A DNA stretch of 48,682 nt from Acholeplasmatales bacterium (GCA_017524905.1 JAFXUP010000026.1:1-48682); one strand, 5' to 3'. Shown: positions 39,354 to 48,535, numbered from the stretch's first letter. The notes: generated by a model not told the origin, from the sequence alone. Numbers and translations: made by a program.

Positions 39354-40343
39354 TTAAATATTTTTGAAATCATCTGTTTTTTCAAATTCTTTTTTTAATT
39401 TTTCATATTCCTTGTTGTCATATTTAAAAGGCTTATCCATTGAATATCTTTTTATTTGAGTTTCATAATCAACATCTCCCTCATAATATTCCTTTAAATT
39501 GCCTTTTTTATCCTCTTGATTAATAATCTTTACAGCTCTTAATCCTTTTATAATAAAAACAACTGATGAAATTAGCATAAAAGCACCAAAAAGAACAAAC
39601 ACTGTCATTAATATATAATTTGGCTTATATGCTGAATCATAATAATTTACATCAACACAAATATTATATCCTGTTATATTATAAAAATTATTTAATTCAT
39701 CATTTAATTCATTAATCATACTACCTAAATTATAGTTAGTATTATTAATAACCTTAGATACATTTTTATTAGTTGTACAGTATTTTTCACTAATACTATC
39801 ATTTACATATTTAACACTTGATGTTAAAGCTAATGTTAAATTATTAACCTTCTTTTTATATTGATTAAGCTCCGTTTTAAATTTAGAACCGAAATAAGAT
39901 TTTTTATTTCCAAACATTTCATCTATTTTTATTGAAACATTATCCCCAACTATTGGAAAATAATCTAATTCGATTAAATTATCATAAGCCACAATCTCAA
40001 TTAAGATATTATCCTCATAATTACTATCCTTTTGATAAATTTCAGAATATCTATCAATTGAATAATCTTCTAAGGATGAACTTGTCTTTTTAATAGTACC
40101 AGCAAGAATACCGCTAACAACAAAAATTATTGAAACAACCAACAATATGATAAATCTACTAACCGCATTAAATTCTCTATGTACCCTTGAATATGGAACA
40201 TACATTCCTCCATAATAATAACCAGGTCTTACATAGTGACGAGAATGGGTATTACCATATAAATCTGTTTTGGGTATACTTGTTGTACCAGAAGAACCTG
40301 AATGGAATCCTCCAGAATTACTTCCGCCTCCTGCGTGTGGCAC
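39354..40343 (-). CDS. Gly/Ser-rich N-terminus, two-helix membrane protein, unknown
   Basis: A 329-residue protein I do not recognise. It starts MPHAGGGSNSGGFHSGSSGTT, a Gly/Ser/His-rich leader, followed by a Tyr-rich stretch and one helix (about 63-87). An extracytoplasmic domain of ~150 residues follows, then a second helix (about 243-268) and a charged cytoplasmic tail. GTG is the start codon, with AAGGGAG nine bases upstream. It heads a unit with the HAD lipoprotein and the M42 peptidase, so a cell-surface role is possible. Confidence 0.7.
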   Translation of the reverse strand: MPHAGGGSNSGGFHSGSSGTTSIPKTDLYGNTHSRHYVRPGYYYGGMYVPYSRVHREFNAVSRFIILLVVSIIFVVSGILAGTIKKTSSSLEDYSIDRYSEIYQKDSNYEDNILIEIVAYDNLIELDYFPIVGDNVSIKIDEMFGNKKSYFGSKFKTELNQYKKKVNNLTLALTSSVKYVNDSISEKYCTTNKNVSKVINNTNYNLGSMINELNDELNNFYNITGYNICVDVNYYDSAYKPNYILMTVFVLFGAFMLISSVVFIIKGLRAVKIINQEDKKGNLKEYYEGDVDYETQIKRYSMDKPFKYDNKEYEKLKKEFEKTDDFKNI

Positions 40344-40372
40344 ACTATCACTACTCCCTTCTTCTCATCCAA

Positions 40373-40378
40373 ATTATA
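40373..40378 (-). promoter_or_regulatory. Putative -10 of the membrane protein-HAD-M42 unit
   Basis: TATAAT on the minus strand, about 30 bases upstream of the GTG start and right after the luxS terminator. The -35 region matches poorly. Confidence 0.5.
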
Positions 40379-40381
40379 CTA

Positions 40382-40428
40382 CAAAAAAAGTCTAAAGCAT
40401 AGTTTAATAATTAAACTTCTTTAGGCTT
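40382..40428 (-). terminator. Intrinsic terminator of the speA-aguA-aguB-luxS operon
   Basis: Paired arms AAGCCTAAAG / CTTTAGACTT with one mismatch, continuing inward through AGTTTAAT / ATTAAACT, then TTTTTTTG on the minus strand. Confidence 0.85.
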
Positions 40429-40438
40429 TTCTATCATT

Positions 40439-40963
40439 TTATGAATCAAAGAAATTATTACCATCATCTGTAATTAATCTTTTTGTCTTAGGATATTCAA
40501 AAATTAATTTATTATTCTTATTTTTAGTTAAATAATCTACAAATTCTTTTGCATAGAATTTAGCAAAAACTAAATTATGTAATAAATAATTACCACAATT
40601 TTGTATAGTTGCACCAGGAACCTCATCATATTTTTCTACTTCCTTAAATGCATCTAATATTAATTGATAAATTTCATTAGGCTTTCTATTTCCTTTTAAT
40701 ATTAAATAAAAGCCTGTTAAACATCCCATTGGGCCCCAATAAATAATTTCATTCTTCCATTTTTCATTATTTCTTAAGAATGTCGCAATTATATGTTCTA
40801 AAGAATGCATTGCAGATACATCTATGTTAGGTTCAACATTAGGTCTTTTTAATCTAATATCATATGTTGTAACATGTTCATCACCTAAAGTATCCTCACG
40901 GCTTAAAAATATACCAGGAATAATATATCTATGATCTATTGAAAAGCTTTCAATTAATTCCAT
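40439..40963 (-). CDS. luxS: S-ribosylhomocysteine lyase LuxS
   Basis: A 174-residue metalloenzyme that splits S-ribosylhomocysteine to homocysteine and DPD, the precursor of autoinducer-2. The metal ligands are the two His of HSLEH (53 and 57) and a third His in GNYLLHNL. Ser6 region, His11, Arg37 (YDIRLKRPN) and the catalytic Cys81 are present. The catalytic motif reads GCLTGFY where nearly all LuxS have GCRTGFY. AGGAGG precedes the ATG. It is the last gene of the putrescine operon, nine bases after aguB. Confidence 0.93.
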   Translation of the reverse strand: MELIESFSIDHRYIIPGIFLSREDTLGDEHVTTYDIRLKRPNVEPNIDVSAMHSLEHIIATFLRNNEKWKNEIIYWGPMGCLTGFYLILKGNRKPNEIYQLILDAFKEVEKYDEVPGATIQNCGNYLLHNLVFAKFYAKEFVDYLTKNKNNKLIFEYPKTKRLITDDGNNFFDS

Positions 40964-40972
40964 TTTATCCTC

Positions 40973-41836
40973 CTATTTAGAATCATCTGTTTTTAAAATT
41001 GGAGTATATAAATCAACTCTTCTATCTCTATATACACCCCAAGAATATCTTTTCTTTTCGATTTCTGTTAAATCAAAAGAATAAGTAATAAATCCTTCAG
41101 TTACTCTATCCATTTCCTTAACCTTTGTTCCTTCTTCATTTGCAATAAATGATGAACCAAAGAAAGTCATAGACGAATCGCCTTCAACCTCAGATCCAAT
41201 ACGATTAGATGCAATAACTGGCATAATATTTGCTGCGGCATGACCACACATTGTATTTTGCCAATGGTCCTTTGAATCCTTTGGTAAAACAGGTTCTGTT
41301 CCAATTGCTGTTGGGAAAAATAATAATTCAGCACCCTTTAATGCTAAAATTCTTGCTGTCTCAGGGAACCATTGATCCCAACAAATTCCACATCCAATTC
41401 TTCCAAATTTAGTCTTAAATACCTTAAAACCAGTATCACCAGGAGTAAAATAGAATTTTTCTTCATAGCATTCTCCTGTAGGAATATGACTCTTTCTATA
41501 TAAGCCTAAAATTGTTCCATCAGCATCAATCATTGCTAATGAATTGAAATAGCAATTACCACTCTTTTCAAAAAATGAAATAGGTAAAACTACATTATAT
41601 TTTTTAGCTATTTGAGAAAAATGAGCTAAATATTTATTATTTTCAAATTCTGTTGCTAATTCAAAATATTCATATTTTTCCTTTTGACAAAAATAAGGAG
41701 TTAAAAATAATTCTTGTAATAAGATAACATTTGCACCATCCTTAGCACAGTTTTCAATCATCTTATCAGCTTTTTTAATATTATTTTCAATATCCCATGA
41801 AATTGACATTTGAGTTGCAGCTACTTTAACAATCAT
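40973..41836 (-). CDS. aguB: N-carbamoylputrescine amidase AguB
   Basis: A 287-residue nitrilase-family amidase that hydrolyses N-carbamoylputrescine to putrescine, CO2 and ammonia. The Glu/Lys/Cys triad is visible: Glu in LLQELFLTPYF, Lys in YRKSHIP, and Cys in GCGICWDQWFPE. The segment GTEPVLPKDSKDHWQNTMCGHAAAN is characteristic of this branch. The frame is open further upstream, but AAGGA lies at correct spacing only for the ATG at 41836, one base after the aguA stop. Middle gene of speA-aguA-aguB-luxS. Confidence 0.94.
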   Translation of the reverse strand: MIVKVAATQMSISWDIENNIKKADKMIENCAKDGANVILLQELFLTPYFCQKEKYEYFELATEFENNKYLAHFSQIAKKYNVVLPISFFEKSGNCYFNSLAMIDADGTILGLYRKSHIPTGECYEEKFYFTPGDTGFKVFKTKFGRIGCGICWDQWFPETARILALKGAELLFFPTAIGTEPVLPKDSKDHWQNTMCGHAAANIMPVIASNRIGSEVEGDSSMTFFGSSFIANEEGTKVKEMDRVTEGFITYSFDLTEIEKKRYSWGVYRDRRVDLYTPILKTDDSK

Positions 41837-41837
41837 A

Positions 41838-42914
41838 TTATTCATCCTTTCCAATTTGCATAGTAATACAGTGAATATTACCACCAGCAACTAATATTTT
41901 TCTAGATTCAATTTGATGAATCTTTTTTGTACCTTTATAAAATTTATTTAAAAGATCATAAGCTTCTTTATCTTCTTTAACATTAAACTTAGGTAATATT
42001 ATAAAATCCTTACCCATGTAGAAGTTAACATAAGATGCAGCAAGTCTATCTCCTTCAATTCTTGGCTTAGCACAATCATCTAAAATTATTGAGTTTGCTT
42101 CTTCTTTTGTTAAAGCTAAATATGGATTAGGGCAATTAACTAATAATACATCTAAATTATTATCCTCTAAAATCTTTTTAGCTTCCATGCTCCATTTATA
42201 TTGTATATCATTTTTGTTTTCAGTTGTAGCAAGTAAAACAGTTTTTTCATCTAAAAAACAAGCCATATTATCAACATGCTCATTAGTTTCATCATTATAA
42301 ATACCATGAGGAAGCCAAATAACCTTATTCATTCCTAAAGATTTCTTTAAATGATTTTCAATTTCTTCTTTTGATAAGTTTTTATTTCTTCCCTCACTTA
42401 AAAGACAAGCCTCAGTTGTTAATAATAATCCTTTACCATTAGTATGGATAGAGCCTCCTTCTAAAATGAAATTCTTATCCATATAAGTTTCAACATTTAA
42501 TAATTTAGATAATTCACTACCTAATTTATCATCATTTTCCCATGGACTATATAATCCATCAAAAAGTCCACCCCAAGCATTAAATTTAAAATCAACTGCT
42601 CTAAGCTTACCTTCTTTATTTCTTAAGAAAATTAAAGTATTATCTCTTGCCCAGGAATCATCATATTCTATTTCATGAATTGAAATATTCTTTTTATCTT
42701 GAATTGCTTTAATATCATATTTAACATTCTTACTTTTTATAACATATACATGCTCATATAAAGAAATAGCTAAAATAATTTCTTTAAATTCATTAAAAGC
42801 CTTTCTTCCTCCATCTTCCCATGTATCTATTCTATAAGGAAGTAAGATAATTGTTCCATCATGAAGATTTCCTTCAAATGGTAATGTATATCCATCATTT
42901 AATGCATTAGTCAT
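41838..42914 (-). CDS. aguA: Agmatine deiminase AguA
   Basis: A 358-residue guanidino-group hydrolase that turns agmatine into N-carbamoylputrescine and ammonia. Family blocks are YDDSWARDNT, FNAWGGLFDGLYSPWENDD, ILEGGSIHTNGKGLLLTTE, LPHGIYNDETNEHVDNMACF and the catalytic Cys in GGNIHCIT near the C-terminus. The ATG at 42914 has GTGGAGGAT upstream and overlaps the end of speA by 8 bases, showing tight coupling. A further-upstream ATG exists but lacks an RBS. Confidence 0.95.
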   Translation of the reverse strand: MTNALNDGYTLPFEGNLHDGTIILLPYRIDTWEDGGRKAFNEFKEIILAISLYEHVYVIKSKNVKYDIKAIQDKKNISIHEIEYDDSWARDNTLIFLRNKEGKLRAVDFKFNAWGGLFDGLYSPWENDDKLGSELSKLLNVETYMDKNFILEGGSIHTNGKGLLLTTEACLLSEGRNKNLSKEEIENHLKKSLGMNKVIWLPHGIYNDETNEHVDNMACFLDEKTVLLATTENKNDIQYKWSMEAKKILEDNNLDVLLVNCPNPYLALTKEEANSIILDDCAKPRIEGDRLAASYVNFYMGKDFIILPKFNVKEDKEAYDLLNKFYKGTKKIHQIESRKILVAGGNIHCITMQIGKDE

Positions 42915-44400
42915 CGAATCTATCCTCCACATTATCTCTATTTTCTAAATATTGCTCATAATCAACTACAGAAACAGTTAAATCATCATAATCCATTAAT
43001 ACAGTTGCCTTTGTCTTTTTATATTGCTTTATTCTATCTATGATATTTTGATCAAATACTTCTCCTGGAATAATTAAAGGAATTCCTGGGGGATAAATCA
43101 TAATTGATTCTTTTGAAATTAAACCAATCGCATCATCTAAATTAACTCTTTTAACAGGAGCTTGATATGCAACACGTGGTCTCATAACCATTTTAGGGAA
43201 TGGTGAATCATATTGATATTTAGGATATGATCTTTTTTCAACATAATATTTTTTAGAAATATCAGATAATGCATTTACTAAATTATCTAAATGCTCTTGC
43301 TTAGTACCAATAGCTAAAATAGCTAAAACTACATATTGCTCAGCAAGCTCCATTTGAACATTATATTCATCCTTCAAAATATTATATAGTTCAAAGCCGT
43401 TAATAGTTAATGATTCAAGTTCAATAACAAGCTTTGTACAATCATAAGCATAAGAACCTTGATCAATAAAATATTCTCTTCCTCTTGCTTTAAAGCCTGG
43501 AATACAATTGATTCTTTTTCTTGCATCATTTCCCATTTTAATTACTTCAGTAAGCTTTTCATTACCATTAAAATATAAATAATGCCTTGCTGAATCTAAA
43601 GATGCTATTAAAAGATTTGAAGGAGATGTTGTATTAATAACCATCAAAGCTTTAAAAACATCATAATGAGTCACTCCATTACCTTTTCTAAGTAAAACCG
43701 ATGCTTGAGTTAAAGCACCACCAGTTTTATGCATAGAAACTGCTGATAAATCAAAATTAGCATCCATAGCAGCAATAGGTAAGGCATCTTGGAATGATAA
43801 ATGAGCACCATGTGCTTCATCAGCAAGTGCAAGCATTCCTCTTTTATGAGCTTCAAGAGCTAATCTTTTCAAATCATTAGTAGCACCAAAATAGGTTGGG
43901 TTGATAACAAAAATAGCTTTAGCATTAGGATGCTTATCCATCTTTTCTATATAATCTTCAACAGTTGGTTGATTAGATATTTCTAAGTTTTTATCAAATT
44001 CAGGCATTACAAAAACAGGAATAGCACCAGATAATACTAGCGCATTAATTACAGACTTATGGCAGTTTCTAGGTAAAATTATTTCTTCATGAGCCTTGAC
44101 TGTCGCCATAATCATCGCCATAATTCCTGATGACGTACCATTAATTAAGAAAAACGCTTCATCAGCATGATAGCATTCAGCCATTAGCTTTTGTGCCTCA
44201 TCAATAACACCAGAAGGATGATTTAAATTATCTAATCCTCTTGGAGCATTAACATCACACATATAGGTTAATTCACCTACATAATCCTTAAATAAATTAT
44301 CGGCATTACCCATATGATGCCCTGGTACATCAAATGGAGATACTTCTTCATCGATATATTTTTTTAAGGCATCTAAAAAAGGTGTCATATTTTGATTCAT
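42907..44400 (-). CDS. speA: Arginine decarboxylase SpeA (Orn/Lys/Arg decarboxylase family)
   Basis: A 497-residue PLP enzyme of the aminotransferase-fold decarboxylase group. It carries FDVPGHHMGN at the start, the LINGTSSGIMAMI region, DEAHGAHLSF, and SMHKTGGALTQASVL with the PLP lysine; the C-terminal domain contains YPPGIPLI. The family acts on Arg, Lys or Orn; Arg is inferred because AguA and AguB, which use agmatine products, follow. The ORF is open to a GTG at 44415, but GAGG precedes the ATG at 44400. It heads the operon. Confidence 0.92.
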   Translation of the reverse strand: MNQNMTPFLDALKKYIDEEVSPFDVPGHHMGNADNLFKDYVGELTYMCDVNAPRGLDNLNHPSGVIDEAQKLMAECYHADEAFFLINGTSSGIMAMIMATVKAHEEIILPRNCHKSVINALVLSGAIPVFVMPEFDKNLEISNQPTVEDYIEKMDKHPNAKAIFVINPTYFGATNDLKRLALEAHKRGMLALADEAHGAHLSFQDALPIAAMDANFDLSAVSMHKTGGALTQASVLLRKGNGVTHYDVFKALMVINTTSPSNLLIASLDSARHYLYFNGNEKLTEVIKMGNDARKRINCIPGFKARGREYFIDQGSYAYDCTKLVIELESLTINGFELYNILKDEYNVQMELAEQYVVLAILAIGTKQEHLDNLVNALSDISKKYYVEKRSYPKYQYDSPFPKMVMRPRVAYQAPVKRVNLDDAIGLISKESIMIYPPGIPLIIPGEVFDQNIIDRIKQYKKTKATVLMDYDDLTVSVVDYEQYLENRDNVEDRFDD

Positions 44401-44438
44401 ATCGCATAACCTCACATAAATAATATGAAAACAAGTCT

Positions 44439-44466
44439 ATTATAAATAATATTTCAAATAAATCAA
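44439..44466 (-). promoter_or_regulatory. Promoter of the speA operon (TTGATT-N16-TATAAT)
   Basis: TTGATT at 44461-44466, 16-base spacer, TATAAT at 44439-44444 on the minus strand, about 40 bases from the start codon. Confidence 0.75.
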
Positions 44467-44512
44467 TAATAATTTTTATTATTAGTAAAATATATTAATA
44501 TTTTAGTATACG

Positions 44513-44567
44513 AAAAAAGAGCTGTAAGCTCTAAATCTCATTGCTGAAATTTATTTTTTTACAGCTC
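44513..44567 (-). terminator. Two-stem terminator of the ABC exporter operon
   Basis: The outer stem GAGCTGTAA / TTACAGCTC (9 bp) encloses an inner stem (AAATTTCA / TGAGATTT) with loop GCAA. Six T follow on the minus strand. Confidence 0.8.
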
Positions 44568-44576
44568 CTTTTCTTA

Positions 44577-46586
44577 TTATAAAGGTAAATCCTTCTTTTC
44601 AAATCTAATAGAACCAATTATATAGCCTGCTAATCCAACAATAACTAATATAATTAATTTATAAATCCAAGCATTACCACCATCTAGAATTGATACAACA
44701 TCAAATAAAGAAATTAATGATACATAATTGAAATTATTTAAAGCAGAAATTCTAACAACTGAAGGAATTACTGGTGAACCAAATAAACCTAGCATTGTTG
44801 CAACTAAGAAAAACATAGAAATTCCACCACCTAATGCCATTGCCTTTTTACTTCTATCAAAGATACAAGATGTTAAATAATTAATACCTGAAATAGCAAA
44901 TAATGTCACAAATGCGCCTAGGTTAATTAATATTAATTTTAAATATGTTAAATCAGTTGTAACATCAGCAATTGCAAAGCAAATACAAGATGTAATTGTT
45001 GTACAAATAAACATTAATAATAAAGAACCTGCAAGATAAATTGCTTGAGTAAATGTTACTTCCTTTCTTCTTGTTGATGTTGATAAAACATAAGCCATTG
45101 AACCAGTATCAACTTGTCCAGCAATTAAAGAATTTGAACACATAATTAAATAGATAATTGGAAGCAATAATCCTGCCATCTTAAAGAATATAGAACCAAC
45201 AATTAACCCATATAAATCCATAGTGCCTAATTCATGAATACCATCTGATACATTTTCGGGTAATTTATCTAATAAAGAACCTGCGACTTCAATAAATAGA
45301 TTATCATGAATTTCGCTTTTTTTAGCTTTATATAAATCTTCATTAGCTTTTATATTTTCATCTATTAATGAATATTCATAATTTAATTTATTTTGGAATT
45401 CTACAATACTTTCATAAGCAATTTTATAAGTATTTTTATAATCAAATCCCATTGCATCATATTTTTCTTCAGTGACCTTATAATCCTTTAAAATATTAAG
45501 TATTTCTTTTTTATAATCTGCTGAAGTTAATTTAGCTCCAACAACCATTGCACAAGCTTTTGCCGCACGATTTTCTAAAAATTCAGATCTATCATTTGTT
45601 ATAAATTCAAGTAAAGAATAACCTTGGCAATCATTATATTCATAATTTTCAACATCTGATAACATATAAGATGAAAAATCATTAATATATTCATCAGGTA
45701 TTTCTTCATTATTTTTACTATATTCGCTATCTAATAAATGATTTGGATTAATAGTAAGCATTGTAACCTTATATTCATTTGAATTTTCATCATAATATAA
45801 TTTAATAGAATCACTTGCATAAGTATAAGAAGGAATAACATACATTTCTTTAAATTTATTTGTTACATCAGCTTCAGTTTCTGATTGAATTTCATTTAAT
45901 TCATTTGCTAATTCTTCTTGAGCTTCTAAAGTATATTCTTCTTGCTTTGATGCAATAATAGATGCTTTTGCATTAGCAATATGCTCATTTTTAATTTTTT
46001 CAGTTTCTAATGCAATATATTTAGCTTTAACCTCTTCAATAGCTTCATTTTGAGTTTTTCCTTGAGCCATTAAAGCTCCAATTTCAGCCATTGCTTCTTC
46101 TTTTGACATATCAGATGCTACAGCATTTGCAATTTCTGATTTAATTTCATTTTCTTCACTTAGCACTTTTTCTTCTACTGCATTAGTTATTTTTTCTGTA
46201 ACTAAATCTTTAACAAGATTTGTACATTCTAAATATGCTTCTTGAGTTTTTGCTTCCTTATAAACTTTAAATTTTATAGCATTTTCTTTTGTATTTAATT
46301 CGTTAAATTTTGATGTGAATTTTGAATCAAATTCCTTTTCACCATTTAAAGCTTTATCCTCTACATTAATTGATGATTTTTTAATTTCACTTGTAATTAA
46401 TTCTTGAATAATAGTATCTTGTACTCCATCTTTTACACTTGAAATATTGCTAGTACCAGATATTAGCATAACACAAGATAGCATAAAGCATACCGCAACT
46501 GTTATTATTAACCACATTAATCCATTTGCTTTACAACTTTGCTTAAACAAAGCTTTAGAAAATAATCTTCTTTTATTATTTTTCAT
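44577..46586 (-). CDS. ABC-2 type exporter permease with large extracytoplasmic domain
   Basis: A 669-residue membrane protein. One N-terminal helix (about 17-43) is followed by ~400 residues of extracytoplasmic, Glu/Lys-rich, coiled-coil-like sequence, then six helices from about residue 455 to the end. Permeases with a single helix plus a long soluble loop are seen in ABC-2 exporters, but this loop is unusually long and acidic. GGAGGG precedes the ATG, which overlaps the preceding ATPase gene by 11 bases. It pairs with the two ATPases upstream; the transported substrate is unknown. Confidence 0.85.
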   Translation of the reverse strand: MKNNKRRLFSKALFKQSCKANGLMWLIITVAVCFMLSCVMLISGTSNISSVKDGVQDTIIQELITSEIKKSSINVEDKALNGEKEFDSKFTSKFNELNTKENAIKFKVYKEAKTQEAYLECTNLVKDLVTEKITNAVEEKVLSEENEIKSEIANAVASDMSKEEAMAEIGALMAQGKTQNEAIEEVKAKYIALETEKIKNEHIANAKASIIASKQEEYTLEAQEELANELNEIQSETEADVTNKFKEMYVIPSYTYASDSIKLYYDENSNEYKVTMLTINPNHLLDSEYSKNNEEIPDEYINDFSSYMLSDVENYEYNDCQGYSLLEFITNDRSEFLENRAAKACAMVVGAKLTSADYKKEILNILKDYKVTEEKYDAMGFDYKNTYKIAYESIVEFQNKLNYEYSLIDENIKANEDLYKAKKSEIHDNLFIEVAGSLLDKLPENVSDGIHELGTMDLYGLIVGSIFFKMAGLLLPIIYLIMCSNSLIAGQVDTGSMAYVLSTSTRRKEVTFTQAIYLAGSLLLMFICTTITSCICFAIADVTTDLTYLKLILINLGAFVTLFAISGINYLTSCIFDRSKKAMALGGGISMFFLVATMLGLFGSPVIPSVVRISALNNFNYVSLISLFDVVSILDGGNAWIYKLIILVIVGLAGYIIGSIRFEKKDLPL

Positions 46587-47493
46587 CGTTATTACCCTCC
46601 ATAATTTCTTTAAAATGCTTTTCTAAGGTATATTTAACCTCAGATATAAATTTCACATTTAATCCATCTAATTTTAAAAATAAATCGTTGATATTTTCTT
46701 TATTTATTTCAATAGTACATTGATTGTATTTTTCTTGAATTCTAATAATTTTAAAATTCATTTTCATAAATTTATTAAATGATTCAGCATCATTAAATTC
46801 AATTTTAAAATCAACTTCATTTCTATTTTTAATTGTCTTCATGTCAGCTATATCAATAATATGTCCATTAGATATTAAAGCTACCTTATCACAGGTATCT
46901 TCCATTTCATTAAACATATGAGATGACATAAATATTGTTTTTCCCTTTTGATGTTCACGCTTAATAATATTTAAAAATGCATCTCTCATTAATGGGTCTA
47001 ATCCTGTAGTTGGTTCATCTAAAATAATTATTGGTGAATCAGCCATTAAAGCAGCAACTAAGGCTGTTTTTTGCTTCATACCCTTACTCATTCTTTTTAA
47101 GTTAGCTTTAGGATCTAGCTGTAATTCTTTTATTAAAGAATCAGCATAGCTTAAATCAGTTATTCCTTTATATTCAGCTTGACTCTTTAAGAAATTAACA
47201 CCTGTTTTTAAATCAGGGAAGGCTATTTCACCAGGAACATATCCAACAAGCTTAGCAATCTTATCTTGATTTTTCCATGATTCCATACCATTTACATAAG
47301 CCTCACCTTTGGTTGGCTTAATAAATCCTAAAATGGATCTTATAGTGGTTGTTTTACCAGAACCATTAGTTCCAACAAATCCTATCATTTCACCTTTATT
47401 TATACTTAAATTGATATCAAAGATTCCTCTTTCATTTCCATAATTTTTTGTTAAATCTTTAATTTCAATTAAACCTTCATTTTTTAATTCCAT
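46576..47493 (-). CDS. ABC exporter ATPase subunit 2
   Basis: A 305-residue ABC ATPase with Walker A GTNGSGKTT, the Q-loop region GYVPGEIAFPDLK, the signature written MSKGMKQK, Walker B IIILDEPTTGLD and H-loop SSHMFNEME. The last ~95 residues form an accessory domain typical of drug/bacteriocin exporters (CcmA/DrrA type). The ATG overlaps the stop of ATPase 1 by a TAATG junction. It resembles ATPase 1 throughout, so the two probably form a heterodimer. Confidence 0.92.
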   Translation of the reverse strand: MELKNEGLIEIKDLTKNYGNERGIFDINLSINKGEMIGFVGTNGSGKTTTIRSILGFIKPTKGEAYVNGMESWKNQDKIAKLVGYVPGEIAFPDLKTGVNFLKSQAEYKGITDLSYADSLIKELQLDPKANLKRMSKGMKQKTALVAALMADSPIIILDEPTTGLDPLMRDAFLNIIKREHQKGKTIFMSSHMFNEMEDTCDKVALISNGHIIDIADMKTIKNRNEVDFKIEFNDAESFNKFMKMNFKIIRIQEKYNQCTIEINKENINDLFLKLDGLNVKFISEVKYTLEKHFKEIMEGNNDEK

Positions 47494-48425
47494 TAGAAGT
47501 TACCTCCAAATTCTTTATCCTCTTTATAAAAATGCATAAAGTAATCTTCTAGCGTCTCTTTTATGTTATTGAATTCCTTTATATTATATTTAGTAAACAA
47601 ATTAATAACCTTATTAATATTTTCATCCTCACAAGTTATATTTAAAACAAGCTTTTCCTTATCTTCTTTTAAAATATTGATTATACTTTTATCATATTCA
47701 TTAATAAATTTTTCATAATTATTTAAATCATTAAATCTAATACGATATTGTTTTAAAGATGCATGCTTTAAATCATTTGAAATAAATTCATCTACAATTC
47801 TGCCATCCTTAATAATAGCAATTCGATCGCATGTTGCATCTACCTCACTAAAGATGTGAGATGATAAAAGAATTGTTTTACCTCTTTTTTTCTCCTCAAT
47901 AACAAAATCAATAAATCTTTGTTGCATAATAGGATCTAGTCCTGATGTTGGTTCATCTAATATCAAAACCTCAGGATCAGACATAAAGGCAGTTACAATC
48001 GCAAGTTTTCTTTTTACGCCTAAGCTCATGTGCTTAGTATCACATTTAAGCTCGTTTTCCTTTAATTCAAATAAATTAAGCATTTTATCTAGCATTTCTT
48101 TATTATTAACATGATACATATGCTGCATCATATCAATAAATTGATAGCCTGTTAAGCCTTGTGGTAAAGCAATTTCACCAGGAATATATCCGACCTTATT
48201 TAGGATTCTATCGTAGTCTTTAAAAGAATCCATTCCTAATATTTTTGTATTTCCTGATCCTGGATGAGAAAATCCCATCAAATGTCTTATAGTCGTTGAT
48301 TTACCAGCACCATTAGGGCCTAAAAATCCAAATACTTCTCCTTTTTCTATTTTAAAGGAAACATCAAATACGCCTCTTCCAGAACCATAATCTTTAGTTA
48401 AATGATTAACTTCTATAATACTCAT
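47493..48425 (-). CDS. ABC exporter ATPase subunit 1
   Basis: A 310-residue ABC ATPase with Walker A GPNGAGKST, the Q-loop region GYIPGEIALPQGLT, signature MSLGVKRK, Walker B VLILDEPTSGLD and H-loop SSHIFSEVD, then a C-terminal accessory domain of ~95 residues. AAGGAGGAGC precedes the ATG. It is the first gene of the exporter operon and is divergent from the TetR gene. Confidence 0.92.
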   Translation of the reverse strand: MSIIEVNHLTKDYGSGRGVFDVSFKIEKGEVFGFLGPNGAGKSTTIRHLMGFSHPGSGNTKILGMDSFKDYDRILNKVGYIPGEIALPQGLTGYQFIDMMQHMYHVNNKEMLDKMLNLFELKENELKCDTKHMSLGVKRKLAIVTAFMSDPEVLILDEPTSGLDPIMQQRFIDFVIEEKKRGKTILLSSHIFSEVDATCDRIAIIKDGRIVDEFISNDLKHASLKQYRIRFNDLNNYEKFINEYDKSIINILKEDKEKLVLNITCEDENINKVINLFTKYNIKEFNNIKETLEDYFMHFYKEDKEFGGNF

Positions 48426-48478
48426 AAGCTCCTCCTTCTTTCTTATAAATCATACTCGAGTTCGATTTCGGACTCTAG

Positions 48479-48507
48479 TTGACTTTCTTAACGATTACAA
48501 GTATAAT
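48479..48507 (+). promoter_or_regulatory. Promoter of the TetR-type gene (TTGACT-N17-TATAAT)
   Basis: Near-consensus sigma-A promoter on the plus strand. Its -10 overlaps the -10 of the opposed exporter promoter. Confidence 0.82.
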
Positions 48508-48528
48508 CATTATTGAAATATAAAACAA
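48500..48528 (-). promoter_or_regulatory. Promoter of the ABC exporter operon (TTGTTT-N17-TATACT)
   Basis: TTGTTT at 48523-48528, 17-base spacer, TATACT at 48500-48505 on the minus strand. It shares its -10 bases with the opposed tetR promoter, so only one can be used at a time. Confidence 0.65.
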
Positions 48529-48535
48529 TAGTCAG

